Assembly (NCBI RefSeq): GCF_029893805.1
Contig: NZ_JARXYP010000002.1
Span: forward strand, 7,378,001-7,442,000
From: Streptomyces sp. SAI-135
GTDB taxonomy: Bacteria; Actinomycetota; Actinomycetes; Streptomycetales; Streptomycetaceae
DNA: 64,000 bases
Direction: 5' to 3'
Part shown: one piece after another, positions 16,648 to 24,078 of the stretch
How positions within the stretch are numbered: the stretch's first letter is position 1
How the letters are laid out: the number at the start of each line of letters is the position of its first letter
The notes under the pieces: generated by a model
Databases searched by the model: none
Told to the model about the DNA's origin: nothing
The model's input: the letters and a program-made list of their open reading frames with translations, nothing else
Made by a program: the position numbers and the translations under genes

Positions 16648-16982
16648 GCATGCCCAGCCGGCTCCCGGATCCCTACGGTCAGGGGAGCGGAGCCAACCTG
16701 GCCGACATCCTGGAGCGTGTGCTGGACAAGGGCATCGTCATCGCGGGAGACATCCGCATCAACCTGCTCGACATCGAGCTGCTCACCATCAAACTGCGGC
16801 TCATCGTCGCCTCGGTCGACAAGGCCAAGGAGATGGGGATCGACTGGTGGGAGGACGACCCCGCGTTGTCCTCCCGTGCCCGCCGCGACGAACTCGCCCG
16901 GGAGAACAACGAGTTGCGTGAACGGCTCGCGCGCCTGGAGGAGCTGGAGCCCCGCCGCCGCGCCGAGGAGGAGACTTCATGA
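16644..16982 (+). CDS. gvpJ: gas vesicle protein GvpJ (GvpA/J/M family)
   Basis: A 112-residue GvpA-like minor protein. The conserved segment NLADILERVLDKGIVIAGDI, then RINLLDIELLTIKLRLIVASVDKAKEMG, matches GvpJ better than GvpA. The C-terminal third is charged and likely helical (RARRDELARENNELRERLARL), a probable coiled coil. GvpJ-type proteins are thought to form or nucleate the conical vesicle ends. ATG overlaps the gvpZ stop and the gene ends within the gvpL start (ATGA). Confidence 0.88.
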   Translation: MSMPSRLPDPYGQGSGANLADILERVLDKGIVIAGDIRINLLDIELLTIKLRLIVASVDKAKEMGIDWWEDDPALSSRARRDELARENNELRERLARLEELEPRRRAEEETS

Positions 16983-17749
16983 CCGGACTGCGGTACGTGT
17001 ACGCCGTCTGCCGCCCCTTCGGCACCCCGTTGCAGGCCCAGCTGGCCGGGGTGGCCGGTGACCCGCCCAGACTGCTGCACCACCATGGCCTGGTCGCCGT
17101 GGTCAGCCACGTACCGGAGCGGGACTTCGCCGAAGAACCGCTCCGCAGGCATCTGGAGGACCTGGAGTGGCTGACCGGGACCGTGCGCGCTCACCAGAGC
17201 GTGATCGACGCGCTCACCGTCGTCACCACCCCGCTGCCGCTGCGGCTCGGCACCGTCTTCCGTGACGACAGCGGGGTCCGGGTGATGATCGAGGAACGCG
17301 AGGAGAGCTTCCGGCGCACCCTCGACCGGCTCCAGGACCGGGTGGAGTGGGGCGTCAAGGTGTACGCCGAGACGCCCACCCCGGAGCGCGCGGAGTCCGC
17401 CGGGACGGCCGCCAAGCCGGCCTCGGGCCGGGACTACCTGCTACAGCGGCGCCGGCGGGTGCGTTCGCGCGAGGAGATGTGGCAGCAGGCGGAAGCCTTC
17501 GCGACCCGGCTGCACGAAACGCTTTCCGGATATGCCGAGGACGCACGGCTGCACGCCCCGCAGAATCCCGCGCTTTCCGGGGCCTCGGGGCAGAACGTGC
17601 TGAATGCCGCCTATCTCGTGCCGCGCGCCGATTCCGAGGAATTCGTGGAAATGGTGGACCGTACGAAGGACGACGTCCCGGGCATGCGGGTGGAACTCAC
17701 GGGGCCGTGGGCGGCCTATTCCTTCGCGGGGGAGGAACAGCAGCCGTGA
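16979..17749 (+). CDS. gvpL: gas vesicle protein GvpL (GvpL/GvpF family)
   Basis: A 256-residue paralogue of GvpF, with start GLRYVYAVCRPFGTPL, motif VRAHQSVIDALTVVTTPLPL then RLGTVFRDD, and end MRVELTGPWAAYSFAGE. In this family the Tyr-Ser-Phe end is conserved. GvpL interacts with several accessory Gvp proteins in haloarchaea. ATG 16979 overlaps gvpJ, and its stop overlaps the GTG of gvpS. The two family copies in one operon imply separate roles in assembly. Confidence 0.88.
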   Translation: MTGLRYVYAVCRPFGTPLQAQLAGVAGDPPRLLHHHGLVAVVSHVPERDFAEEPLRRHLEDLEWLTGTVRAHQSVIDALTVVTTPLPLRLGTVFRDDSGVRVMIEEREESFRRTLDRLQDRVEWGVKVYAETPTPERAESAGTAAKPASGRDYLLQRRRRVRSREEMWQQAEAFATRLHETLSGYAEDARLHAPQNPALSGASGQNVLNAAYLVPRADSEEFVEMVDRTKDDVPGMRVELTGPWAAYSFAGEEQQP

Positions 17750-17934
17750 CCGTCATCGAACGCCGTGAGGTGGCCCTCGTCGACCTGCTCGACCGGCTGC
17801 TGGCCGGCGGCGTCGTCATCACGGGGGACATCACCCTGCGCATCGCGGACGTCGACCTGGTGCGCATCGATCTGAACGCGCTGATCAGTTCGGTCAACGC
17901 GCAAGTTCCCTCACCGTTCGAGGAGTTGCTGTGA
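17746..17934 (+). CDS. gvpS: gas vesicle protein GvpS (short GvpA-like)
   Basis: A 62-residue GvpA-fold protein lacking N- and C-terminal extensions: ALVDLLDRLLAGGVVITGDI, then LRIADVDLVRIDLNALISSV. The helix-strand-strand-helix pattern matches GvpA/J/S proteins and it is in the gvpS position of Streptomyces clusters. It is probably a minor shell or nucleation subunit. GTG 17746 overlaps the gvpL stop, and its own stop overlaps the gvpK start. Confidence 0.85.
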   Translation: MTVIERREVALVDLLDRLLAGGVVITGDITLRIADVDLVRIDLNALISSVNAQVPSPFEELL

Positions 17935-18215
17935 CGGCCCGACGCAACCGGCTGGACCTGGAGCCCGACACGGTCGAGCGGGACCTGGTCAAGCTCGTCC
18001 TGACCGTCGTGGAGCTGCTGCGGCAGCTCATGGAGCGCCAGGCGCTGCGCCGGTTCGACGAGGGCGACCTGAGCGAGGAGCAGGAGGAGCGGATCGGTCT
18101 GACGCTCATGCTCCTCGACGAGCGCATGACCGAACTGCGCGAGCGGTACGGACTGCGGCCCGAGGACCTGAACCTGGACCTCGGGCCGCTCGGACCGTTG
18201 CTGCCCCGGGAATGA
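17931..18215 (+). CDS. gvpK: gas vesicle protein GvpK
   Basis: A 94-residue all-helical protein matching GvpK: LDLEPDTVERDLVKLVLTVV, LLRQLMERQALRRFDEGDLS, and EERIGLTLMLLDERMTELRE. GvpK is required for vesicle formation in haloarchaea. It ends the operon; only 30 bases separate it from the convergent methyltransferase gene, with no clear terminator hairpin seen. Confidence 0.88.
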   Translation: MTARRNRLDLEPDTVERDLVKLVLTVVELLRQLMERQALRRFDEGDLSEEQEERIGLTLMLLDERMTELRERYGLRPEDLNLDLGPLGPLLPRE

Positions 18216-18245
18216 CGCCCGGAGAGAACCAGGACGGCCAGTGAT

Positions 18246-19091
18246 TCAGGCGCCTTTCCGGCACAGGATCTCTCCGTGGAGCACACAGAACCAGCCGTCG
18301 TCCTGTGCGCCCCATTCCCGCCAGCCGTCCGCGACGGCCCGCAGCCGCTCCGGGGTGGCGTGGCCGCCCTCGGTGGCCCGCTCCGCATAGGCGGAGGCCA
18401 GCGTGCGGTCCGCCCACAGCCCGCTCCACCATTCCCGCTCCTCGGCGGTGGAGTAGGTCCAGGTGCCGGAGCTCGCGGTGATGTCCGTCAGCCCGGCCCG
18501 CAGCGCCCAGGACTTCAGTCGCCGGCCCGCGTCGGGCTCACCGCCGTTGGCGCGGGCCACCCGGCGGTAGAGGTCCAGCCAGTCGTCCAGGCCGGCAGTG
18601 GCCGGGTACCAGGTCATGGCCGCGTAGTCCGAGTCGCGCACCGCGATGAGTCCGCCCGGCCTGGTGACCCGCTTCATCTCCCGCAGCGCCTGCACCGGGT
18701 CCCCGACGTGCTGGAGCACCTGATGGGCGTGGACGACGCAGAAGGCGTCGTCCGGGAAGTCCAGCGCGTGCACGTCGGCGACCGCGAAGTCGACGTTCGT
18801 CAGCCCGCGGGCGGCGGCCGTGGCGCGGGCCTGGTCCAGGATGCCCGCGGCGTGGTCGACGCCGGTGACCCGGCCGCCCGGGACCAGGGCGGCGAGGTCG
18901 GCGGTGATCGTGCCGGGCCCGCAGCCGATGTCCAGGATCCTCATGTGGGGCTTGAGCGAACCGAGCAGGTAGGCCGCCGAGTTGGCGGCGGTGCGCCAGG
19001 TGTGCGAGCGCAGTACCGACTCGTGGTGGCCGTGCGTGTAGACGGCGGTCTCCCGCGGTTTCTCCGGTGGCGTGTCCTGTGTTGTCGGCAT
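18246..19091 (-). CDS. class I SAM-dependent methyltransferase (UbiE/COQ5-like)
   Basis: A 281-residue methyltransferase. Motif I is ILDIGCGPGTITADLAALVP, the acidic loop is VTGVDHAA, and motif III-like VVHAHQVLQHVGDPVQALREM follows, typical of UbiE/Methyltransf_11 enzymes acting on small molecules or quinones. The start ATG 19091 is preferred to the longer open frame because GGGGAG precedes it and the upstream 37 codons look non-conserved. It converges on gvpK and is the last gene before a divergent or tandem PAP2 gene. Substrate unknown. Confidence 0.82.
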   Translation of the reverse strand: MPTTQDTPPEKPRETAVYTHGHHESVLRSHTWRTAANSAAYLLGSLKPHMRILDIGCGPGTITADLAALVPGGRVTGVDHAAGILDQARATAAARGLTNVDFAVADVHALDFPDDAFCVVHAHQVLQHVGDPVQALREMKRVTRPGGLIAVRDSDYAAMTWYPATAGLDDWLDLYRRVARANGGEPDAGRRLKSWALRAGLTDITASSGTWTYSTAEEREWWSGLWADRTLASAYAERATEGGHATPERLRAVADGWREWGAQDDGWFCVLHGEILCRKGA

Positions 19092-19202
19092 GGCCGGGCT
19101 CCCCTTCTCGACAGGTCCGTCGGTACTCCGTCGGTACGCAGAACCGTACGCGTGCATGTCGAATGGTGAGACCTCCGTATTGCCATATGGACTGACGGAC
19201 AC

Positions 19203-20696
19203 TCAGCCGCCGGGCAGGGGGCGATACACGGTGAGCGCCTCGGGCAGCTTCTCCACGGTCACGTCGCCCCCCACCTCGGTCACCTCACCGTCGTAGGCGA
19301 AGGGCGTGCCCGGGGCGACGCCCGTCAGACGCAGCCGTCCCACCTGGACCGCCGCATGGGCGGGGGAGCGGGTCAGCGGGCCCGCGACGGCGGCGGCGAG
19401 CAGGCGCAGCGCGGGCCGGCGCCCGCCGTGCACCACCCGTACGTCGAACAGGCCGTCGGCGAGGTCGGTGCGGCGGCCGGGGGTGAGCCCCATCCGGTGG
19501 TAGGTGCCGTTGCCGACGAACAGCAGCCACAGCGGCCGGGACCGGCCCCCGAACTCGGCCTCCAGCGGATGCCGGTCGGCCCGCAGCACCCGCAGCGCCC
19601 CGAGCACTCCGGCCGGCCAGCCGCCGATCCGGCCCGACCAGCGCTCCCGCTCCCGGACCAGCTCCGGGTACACGCCCAGGCTGCACCCGTTGACGAAGAC
19701 ACCCTCGTGGCCGTCGCTGGTGAACCGGCCCGTGTCCACACGGACGGCCTCACCCTGCTGGACGGCCCGGGTCAGATCGCGCGCCCCCTCCACGCCGAGG
19801 TCGTAGGCGAAGTGGTTGAGGGTGCCGCCCGGCAGCACCGCGAGGGGCACGCCGTGCCGCAGGGCGGTCTCGGCGGCGGCGTTGACCGTGCCGTCGCCGC
19901 CGCACACCCCGAGCACCGTGGCGCGGGCCGCCGCCTTCTCCAACTCGGCCCGCACATCGGACGGTTCGCACTCGACGATCTCGGCCAGCGGCAGCCCGTC
20001 GTGCAGGGCGCGCACCCGTTCGGCGGTGCCCGAGGCAGTGTTCGCCACCATCACCAGGCCCTCGCCGTCCGGCAGCGCGGGCACCTGCGCGCGGGGCCGG
20101 GCCGGCGGCACGATCTGGGCGCGCGTCGGCACCAGGCCCCGTACGGCGAAGGCGGCGCCCGCGCCCAGAGCGGCTCCCGCCAGCACGTCGCTCGGGACGT
20201 GCACGCCCGTGCGGACCCGGGAGAGCGCCACCGACCAGGCGACCGGGGCGACGGCCGCGCCCCAGCCCGGGGACTCCAGCGCCACGCCCGTCGCGAAGGC
20301 GGCGGCCGAGGCCGCGTGGCCGGACGGGAACGAGGTCGTGATCGGCCGGCGCCTCAGCTGCCGGACCACGCGGACCGGGTCCGGGACGGGGCGGGTGCGG
20401 CGCACCGAGCGCTTGCCGAGGGTGTTGACGGTCAGGGAGGCGAGGGCCAGGGAGGCGAGCCCCCGGGCGGCGGCGCGACGGGACCTGGGGGTACGGCTCG
20501 CGGCCATGGCGGCGGCGGTGGCGAACCAGAGGACGCCGTGGTCGGCGCTTCTGCCGAGCCGGGGGAGGACCGGCTCGGAGGCGGGCCGGCGCCGGGCCGC
20601 CGCGAACGCGAAGAGGCGGGAGTCCAGGGCGAGCAGGCGGTCGCGCAGCGGGCGCGCACCGGTGCGGAGGACGGTGGGATCAACGTCTGGGCTCAT
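19203..20696 (-). CDS. bifunctional PAP2 phosphatase / diacylglycerol kinase-family lipid enzyme
   Basis: A 497-residue fusion. Residues about 1-210 are a PAP2 phosphatase with the three motifs KRSVRRTRP, PSGHAAS and SRVRTGVHVPSD. Residues about 225-497 are a DAGK-catalytic domain with CGGDGTVNAAAE and LPGGTLNHFAYDLG, the ATP-binding loops of lipid kinases. One chain therefore carries a phosphatidate-type phosphatase and a lipid kinase, opposing chemistries on membrane lipids. The start ATG 20696 begins the conserved part. This fusion occurs in other actinobacteria; the actual lipid is unknown. Confidence 0.85.
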   Translation of the reverse strand: MSPDVDPTVLRTGARPLRDRLLALDSRLFAFAAARRRPASEPVLPRLGRSADHGVLWFATAAAMAASRTPRSRRAAARGLASLALASLTVNTLGKRSVRRTRPVPDPVRVVRQLRRRPITTSFPSGHAASAAAFATGVALESPGWGAAVAPVAWSVALSRVRTGVHVPSDVLAGAALGAGAAFAVRGLVPTRAQIVPPARPRAQVPALPDGEGLVMVANTASGTAERVRALHDGLPLAEIVECEPSDVRAELEKAAARATVLGVCGGDGTVNAAAETALRHGVPLAVLPGGTLNHFAYDLGVEGARDLTRAVQQGEAVRVDTGRFTSDGHEGVFVNGCSLGVYPELVRERERWSGRIGGWPAGVLGALRVLRADRHPLEAEFGGRSRPLWLLFVGNGTYHRMGLTPGRRTDLADGLFDVRVVHGGRRPALRLLAAAVAGPLTRSPAHAAVQVGRLRLTGVAPGTPFAYDGEVTEVGGDVTVEKLPEALTVYRPLPGG

Positions 20697-20706
20697 GCCC
20701 TTGCGG

Positions 20707-20712
20707 GTACCC
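20707..20712 (-). promoter_or_regulatory. possible SigB-type -10 element before PAP2/DAGK gene
   Basis: GGGTAC on the minus strand lies ten bases before ATG 20696, but no GNNT element occurs 14-16 bases further upstream, so support is poor. Confidence 0.15.
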
Positions 20713-20750
20713 GCCCGCGGGCTGCTCGGTCGGTGCCCTCTGCGGGCCGC

Positions 20751-20783
20751 ATGCGGCTGGTCGCGCAGTTCCCCGTGCCCCTG
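20751..20783. repeat. dispersed Streptomyces 'ctggtcgcgcagttcccc' element
   Basis: The stretch CTGGTCGCGCAGTTCCCC followed by a G/C-rich end recurs in reverse orientation at 57771-57803, and a diverged form lies at 38600-38672. It is a familiar intergenic element in Streptomyces, often beside terminators. Its role is unknown. Confidence 0.6.
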
Positions 20784-20848
20784 AGCCGGGTGCGGTGCCG
20801 TGGTTATGCGTTTGCCCAGGTCCTGCCTCTGCACCGACAATGCGCCCC

Positions 20849-22471
20849 ATGGGACATCTGGAAGCCGCGCATCTCGAGTACTACCTTCCCGACGGGAGGG
20901 CGCTGCTCGGCGATGTGTCGTTCCGGGTGGGCGAGGGGGCCGTGGTGGCCCTCGTCGGGCCGAACGGGGCGGGCAAGACCACCCTGCTGCGGCTCGTCTC
21001 CGGCGAGCTCAAACCGCACGGCGGGACGGTCACCGTGAGCGGCGGCCTGGGCGTGATGCGCCAGTTCGTGGGGTCCGTACGGGACGAGACGACCGTACGG
21101 GACCTGCTCGTGTCGGTCGCGCCGCCCGGCATCCGGGAGGCCGCGCGCGCCGTCGACGAGGCCGAGCACCTGATCATGACCGTCGACGACGAGGCCGCCC
21201 AGCTGAAGTACGCGCAGGCGCTGTCCGACTGGGCCGAGGTGCGCGGGTACGAGTTCGAGACGCTCTGGGACATGTGCACGACGGCCGCGCTCGGCGTGCC
21301 CTACGACAAGGCGCAGTTCCGGCAGGTGCGGACGCTGTCCGGCGGTGAGCAGAAGCGGCTCGTGCTGGAGGCGCTGCTGCGCGGCACGGACGAGGTGCTG
21401 CTGCTCGACGAGCCGGACAACTACCTCGACGTGCCCGGCAAGCGCTGGCTCGAGGAGCGGCTGAAAGAGACCCGCAAGACCGTCCTGTTCGTCTCCCACG
21501 ACCGGGAACTGCTCTCGCGGGCCGCCGAGAAGATCGTCTCCGTGGAGCCCTCACCCGCCGGTGCCGACGCCTGGGTGCACGGCGGCGGGTTCGCCACCTA
21601 TCACGAGGCGCGGCGCGAACGCTTCGCGCGCTTCGAGGAGTTGCGCCGGCGCTGGGACGAGAAGCACGCGCAGCTCAAGAAGCTGGTGCTGAACCTCCGC
21701 CAGGCGGCCAGCATCAGCCACGAGCTGTCCTCCCGCTACCAGGCGGCCCAGACCCGGCTGCGCAAGTTCGAGGAGGCCGGCCCGCCGCCCGAGCCGCCGC
21801 GCGACCAGGACATCACCATGCGGCTCAAGGGCGGCCGCACCGGCGTGCGGGCCGTCACCTGCACCGGACTCGAACTGACCGGCCTGATGAAGCCCTTCGA
21901 CCTGGAGGTCTTCTACGGCGAACGGGTCGCCGTCCTCGGCTCCAACGGCTCCGGCAAGTCGCACTTCCTGCGGCTGCTGGCGGGGGACGACACCGTGGCG
22001 CACACGGGGCAGTGGAAGCTCGGGGCGCGGGTCGTGCCCGGCCACTTCGCGCAGACGCACGCCCACCCGGAGCTGTTCGGCCGCACCCTGCTGGACATCC
22101 TCTGGAAGGAGCACGCCCAGGACCGCGGCCCCGCGATGTCCCGGCTGCGCCGCTACGAACTGACCGGACAGGCCGAGCAGAGCTTCGACCGGCTCTCCGG
22201 CGGCCAGCAGGCCCGCTTCCAGATCCTCCTGCTGGAGCTCCAGGGCGTCACCGCGCTGCTTCTGGACGAGCCCACGGACAACCTGGACCTGGAGTCCGCC
22301 GAGGCCCTCCAGGAGGGCCTGGAGGCCTTCGAGGGGACGGTCCTCGCGGTCACCCACGACCGCTGGTTCGCGCGCTCCTTCGACCGCTTCCTGGTCTTCG
22401 GCTCGGACGGACGGGTGCGCGAGACGCCGGAACCTGTGTGGGACGAACGGCGCGTGGAAAGGGCCCGGTGA
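20849..22471 (+). CDS. ABC-F family ATP-binding protein
   Basis: A 540-residue protein with two ATP-binding cassettes and no membrane segments, the ABC-F layout. Cassette 1 has Walker A GPNGAGKTT, signature LSGGEQKRL and Walker B VLLLDEPDNYLD; cassette 2 has GSNGSGKSH, LSGGQQARF and ALLLDEPTDNLD. The charged linker ARRERFARFEELRRRWDEKH between them is the P-site tRNA interaction motif region. ABC-F proteins act on stalled ribosomes or protect them from antibiotics. ATG 20849 is chosen; ATG 20840 is also possible. Its stop codon lies inside the terminator hairpin. Confidence 0.88.
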   Translation: MGHLEAAHLEYYLPDGRALLGDVSFRVGEGAVVALVGPNGAGKTTLLRLVSGELKPHGGTVTVSGGLGVMRQFVGSVRDETTVRDLLVSVAPPGIREAARAVDEAEHLIMTVDDEAAQLKYAQALSDWAEVRGYEFETLWDMCTTAALGVPYDKAQFRQVRTLSGGEQKRLVLEALLRGTDEVLLLDEPDNYLDVPGKRWLEERLKETRKTVLFVSHDRELLSRAAEKIVSVEPSPAGADAWVHGGGFATYHEARRERFARFEELRRRWDEKHAQLKKLVLNLRQAASISHELSSRYQAAQTRLRKFEEAGPPPEPPRDQDITMRLKGGRTGVRAVTCTGLELTGLMKPFDLEVFYGERVAVLGSNGSGKSHFLRLLAGDDTVAHTGQWKLGARVVPGHFAQTHAHPELFGRTLLDILWKEHAQDRGPAMSRLRRYELTGQAEQSFDRLSGGQQARFQILLLELQGVTALLLDEPTDNLDLESAEALQEGLEAFEGTVLAVTHDRWFARSFDRFLVFGSDGRVRETPEPVWDERRVERAR

Positions 22472-22491
22472 CCGCCGGTCACCGGGCCCTT
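22459..22491. terminator. perfect 15-bp hairpin between convergent genes
   Basis: Arms 22459-22473 and 22477-22491 are perfectly complementary (AAGGGCCCGGTGACC) around a 3-base loop. It contains the ABC-F stop codon and lies ten bases from the end of the convergent eRF1-like gene, so it can terminate transcription from both sides. There is no T-tract. Confidence 0.85.
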
Positions 22492-22501
22492 CCCAAGCCT
22501 C

Positions 22502-23605
22502 TCAGGCCCAGCGCAGCAGGGCGCCCAGGCCGCCCACCGGGACCTCGTCGGCCACCGGCGTCACCGACAGCGCCGGAGCGCCGGTCGCCACCGCCGACCT
22601 GATCAGCGCGTCGTCCGCGCGGGCCGACCAGGAGTTCTGCTCGCCGAGGATCTTCAGATCCGTGCGGCGGACCGCCAGCTGGTCCGGGTCCTCGCCGACC
22701 CACACCTCACGGTGCGCGTCGGGCCCGTCCGGGCGGATCAGCAGTTCGTCGATACGGTGCTCACGCGCGGCCTCGACCAGCGCGGGAACCCCTTCCACGG
22801 CCCCCGGACGGCCGTCGTCGCCCGGGGCGCGGGCCGCGAGGAACCGTTCCAGCTCCCGCTCCGCGCGCCCGCGCACATGCTCGCCGCGGGCCCGCTCCAC
22901 GTCCTCGTCGAGCAGCCGGCTCCCGGCGCCGTGCTCCGCCTCCACCACCCGGTCGTGCAGCCGCTTCGGCAGCCGCTCGTGCACCGAGCGCTTCTCCCGC
23001 TCGTCACCGACCAGGATCAGCAGGTCGGCGCCGGTCTCCTCCTGGCAGACCGCGAGCGCGTCGGCGATCTCGGCCGCGTTGTGCTCCCAGGTGTTCTCCA
23101 CCCGCAGCTGGAAGTGCCGCTCCGACCAGTCCGAACTGCTCGTCCGGTGGACGGGCCACTGCCGGCCGGAGACCGACCCGGCGCCCTTGCGCCCGAGCGC
23201 CCCGCGCAGCTCGAAGTCGGCGCCCTTGCGGTCGACGTACGCCACCACGCACACCGGATCCTCGCCGGCCAGCTCCAGCAGCGGCGCGGTGTGCGGCAGC
23301 GGTGCCCAGCGCACCAGGCTGCCCTCGGGCGACCTGGTCAGGGACGGCTCCAGGACGACCTCGCCGGCCCGGGCGAAGACGGCCCGGCCGTGCGGTTCGG
23401 ACGAGTGCGTCAGTTCCTCCAGCGCCTCCCGCACGGCCACGCAGGTCTTCTCGTCGGCGCCCTGCGTGGACAGCTCGCGGGAGACCGCGACCGCCGCGAG
23501 GTGCCGCTCGTGGGGGGTGTCCTCGGTATGTCGCGAGGTGTCGACGTACACGGAGGCCCAGGGGCCCGGATGTTCGTACAGTGGGTGAAGGAAAGCGAGA
23601 TCCAT
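22502..23605 (-). CDS. baeRF2-type bacterial/archaeal eRF1-like protein
   Basis: A 367-residue protein with the architecture of Vms1/eRF1-like baeRF proteins: an N-terminal domain beginning FLHPLYEHPGPWASVYVDTS, a middle domain with CVVAYVDRKGADFELRGALG, a helical part HNAAEIADALAVCQEETGAD then LLILVGDEREKRSV, and a C-terminal domain with VPALVEAAREHRIDELLIRP. Relatives of eukaryotic release factors, baeRFs are thought to act at ribosomes or on peptidyl-tRNA. The conserved GGQ loop of true release factors is not evident. It faces the ABC-F gene across a shared terminator. Confidence 0.75.
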   Translation of the reverse strand: MDLAFLHPLYEHPGPWASVYVDTSRHTEDTPHERHLAAVAVSRELSTQGADEKTCVAVREALEELTHSSEPHGRAVFARAGEVVLEPSLTRSPEGSLVRWAPLPHTAPLLELAGEDPVCVVAYVDRKGADFELRGALGRKGAGSVSGRQWPVHRTSSSDWSERHFQLRVENTWEHNAAEIADALAVCQEETGADLLILVGDEREKRSVHERLPKRLHDRVVEAEHGAGSRLLDEDVERARGEHVRGRAERELERFLAARAPGDDGRPGAVEGVPALVEAAREHRIDELLIRPDGPDAHREVWVGEDPDQLAVRRTDLKILGEQNSWSARADDALIRSAVATGAPALSVTPVADEVPVGGLGALLRWA

Positions 23606-23657
23606 GGTTCCCTCCCGGATGCCGCTCGGGGGCAGTGCGGTAATGCTTGCGGGGCGG

Positions 23658-23682
23658 GTACCCGAAGCACATGAACGAACAC
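23658..23682 (-). promoter_or_regulatory. SigB-like promoter for the eRF1-like gene
   Basis: On the minus strand GTGT (23682-23679) is followed after 15 bases by GGGTAC (23663-23658), matching GNNT-N14-16-GGGTAC. It lies 52 bases before the start codon at 23605. The same GTGT-N15-GGGTAC arrangement precedes the catalase operon. Confidence 0.45.
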
Positions 23683-23952
23683 GACGAGCGGGACACCACG
23701 ATGACCGGAGTCGACCCCAGCCGGTTGGACGACCACCAGCTCATGAAAGAGCTGGAGACGATCCATCGCACCCGGCACGAAACGCTGCTCCACGGCTCGA
23801 ACGACGCGCTCAGCGCCCACAACGAGCGCATGGCCCGGCTCGAGGGCGAGTACCTGCGCCGCAACCCGCGCCGGACGGTGGCCGCGGGCCGCACCCGTGA
23901 GGGCGCGCGGGAGCGCGGGTCGGGGGAGTCGGCCACCCCGGCGCTGGACTGA
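23671..23952 (+). CDS. DUF6158-like small protein
   Basis: A 93-residue hydrophilic protein. Its core, VDPSRLDDHQLMKELETIHR followed by TRHETLLHGSNDALSAHNERM, is a helical hairpin pattern I associate with actinobacterial DUF6158. The C-terminus is rich in Arg and Gly and probably disordered. ATG 23701 begins the conserved core directly and is an alternative start. It is divergent from the eRF1-like gene. Function unknown. Confidence 0.65.
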   Translation: MNEHDERDTTMTGVDPSRLDDHQLMKELETIHRTRHETLLHGSNDALSAHNERMARLEGEYLRRNPRRTVAAGRTREGARERGSGESATPALD

Positions 23953-24078
23953 CCGGAGGCGGGACTGACCGTAGGCGGCGCCGACCGGGGGCCGGGCCGA
24001 CCGCGCAAGTCCGCCGACAGCCGACAGTGGCCTGCCGATCACTCGATCAGCAGGCCACCGGTGAGGTGCCCGAAGCGC

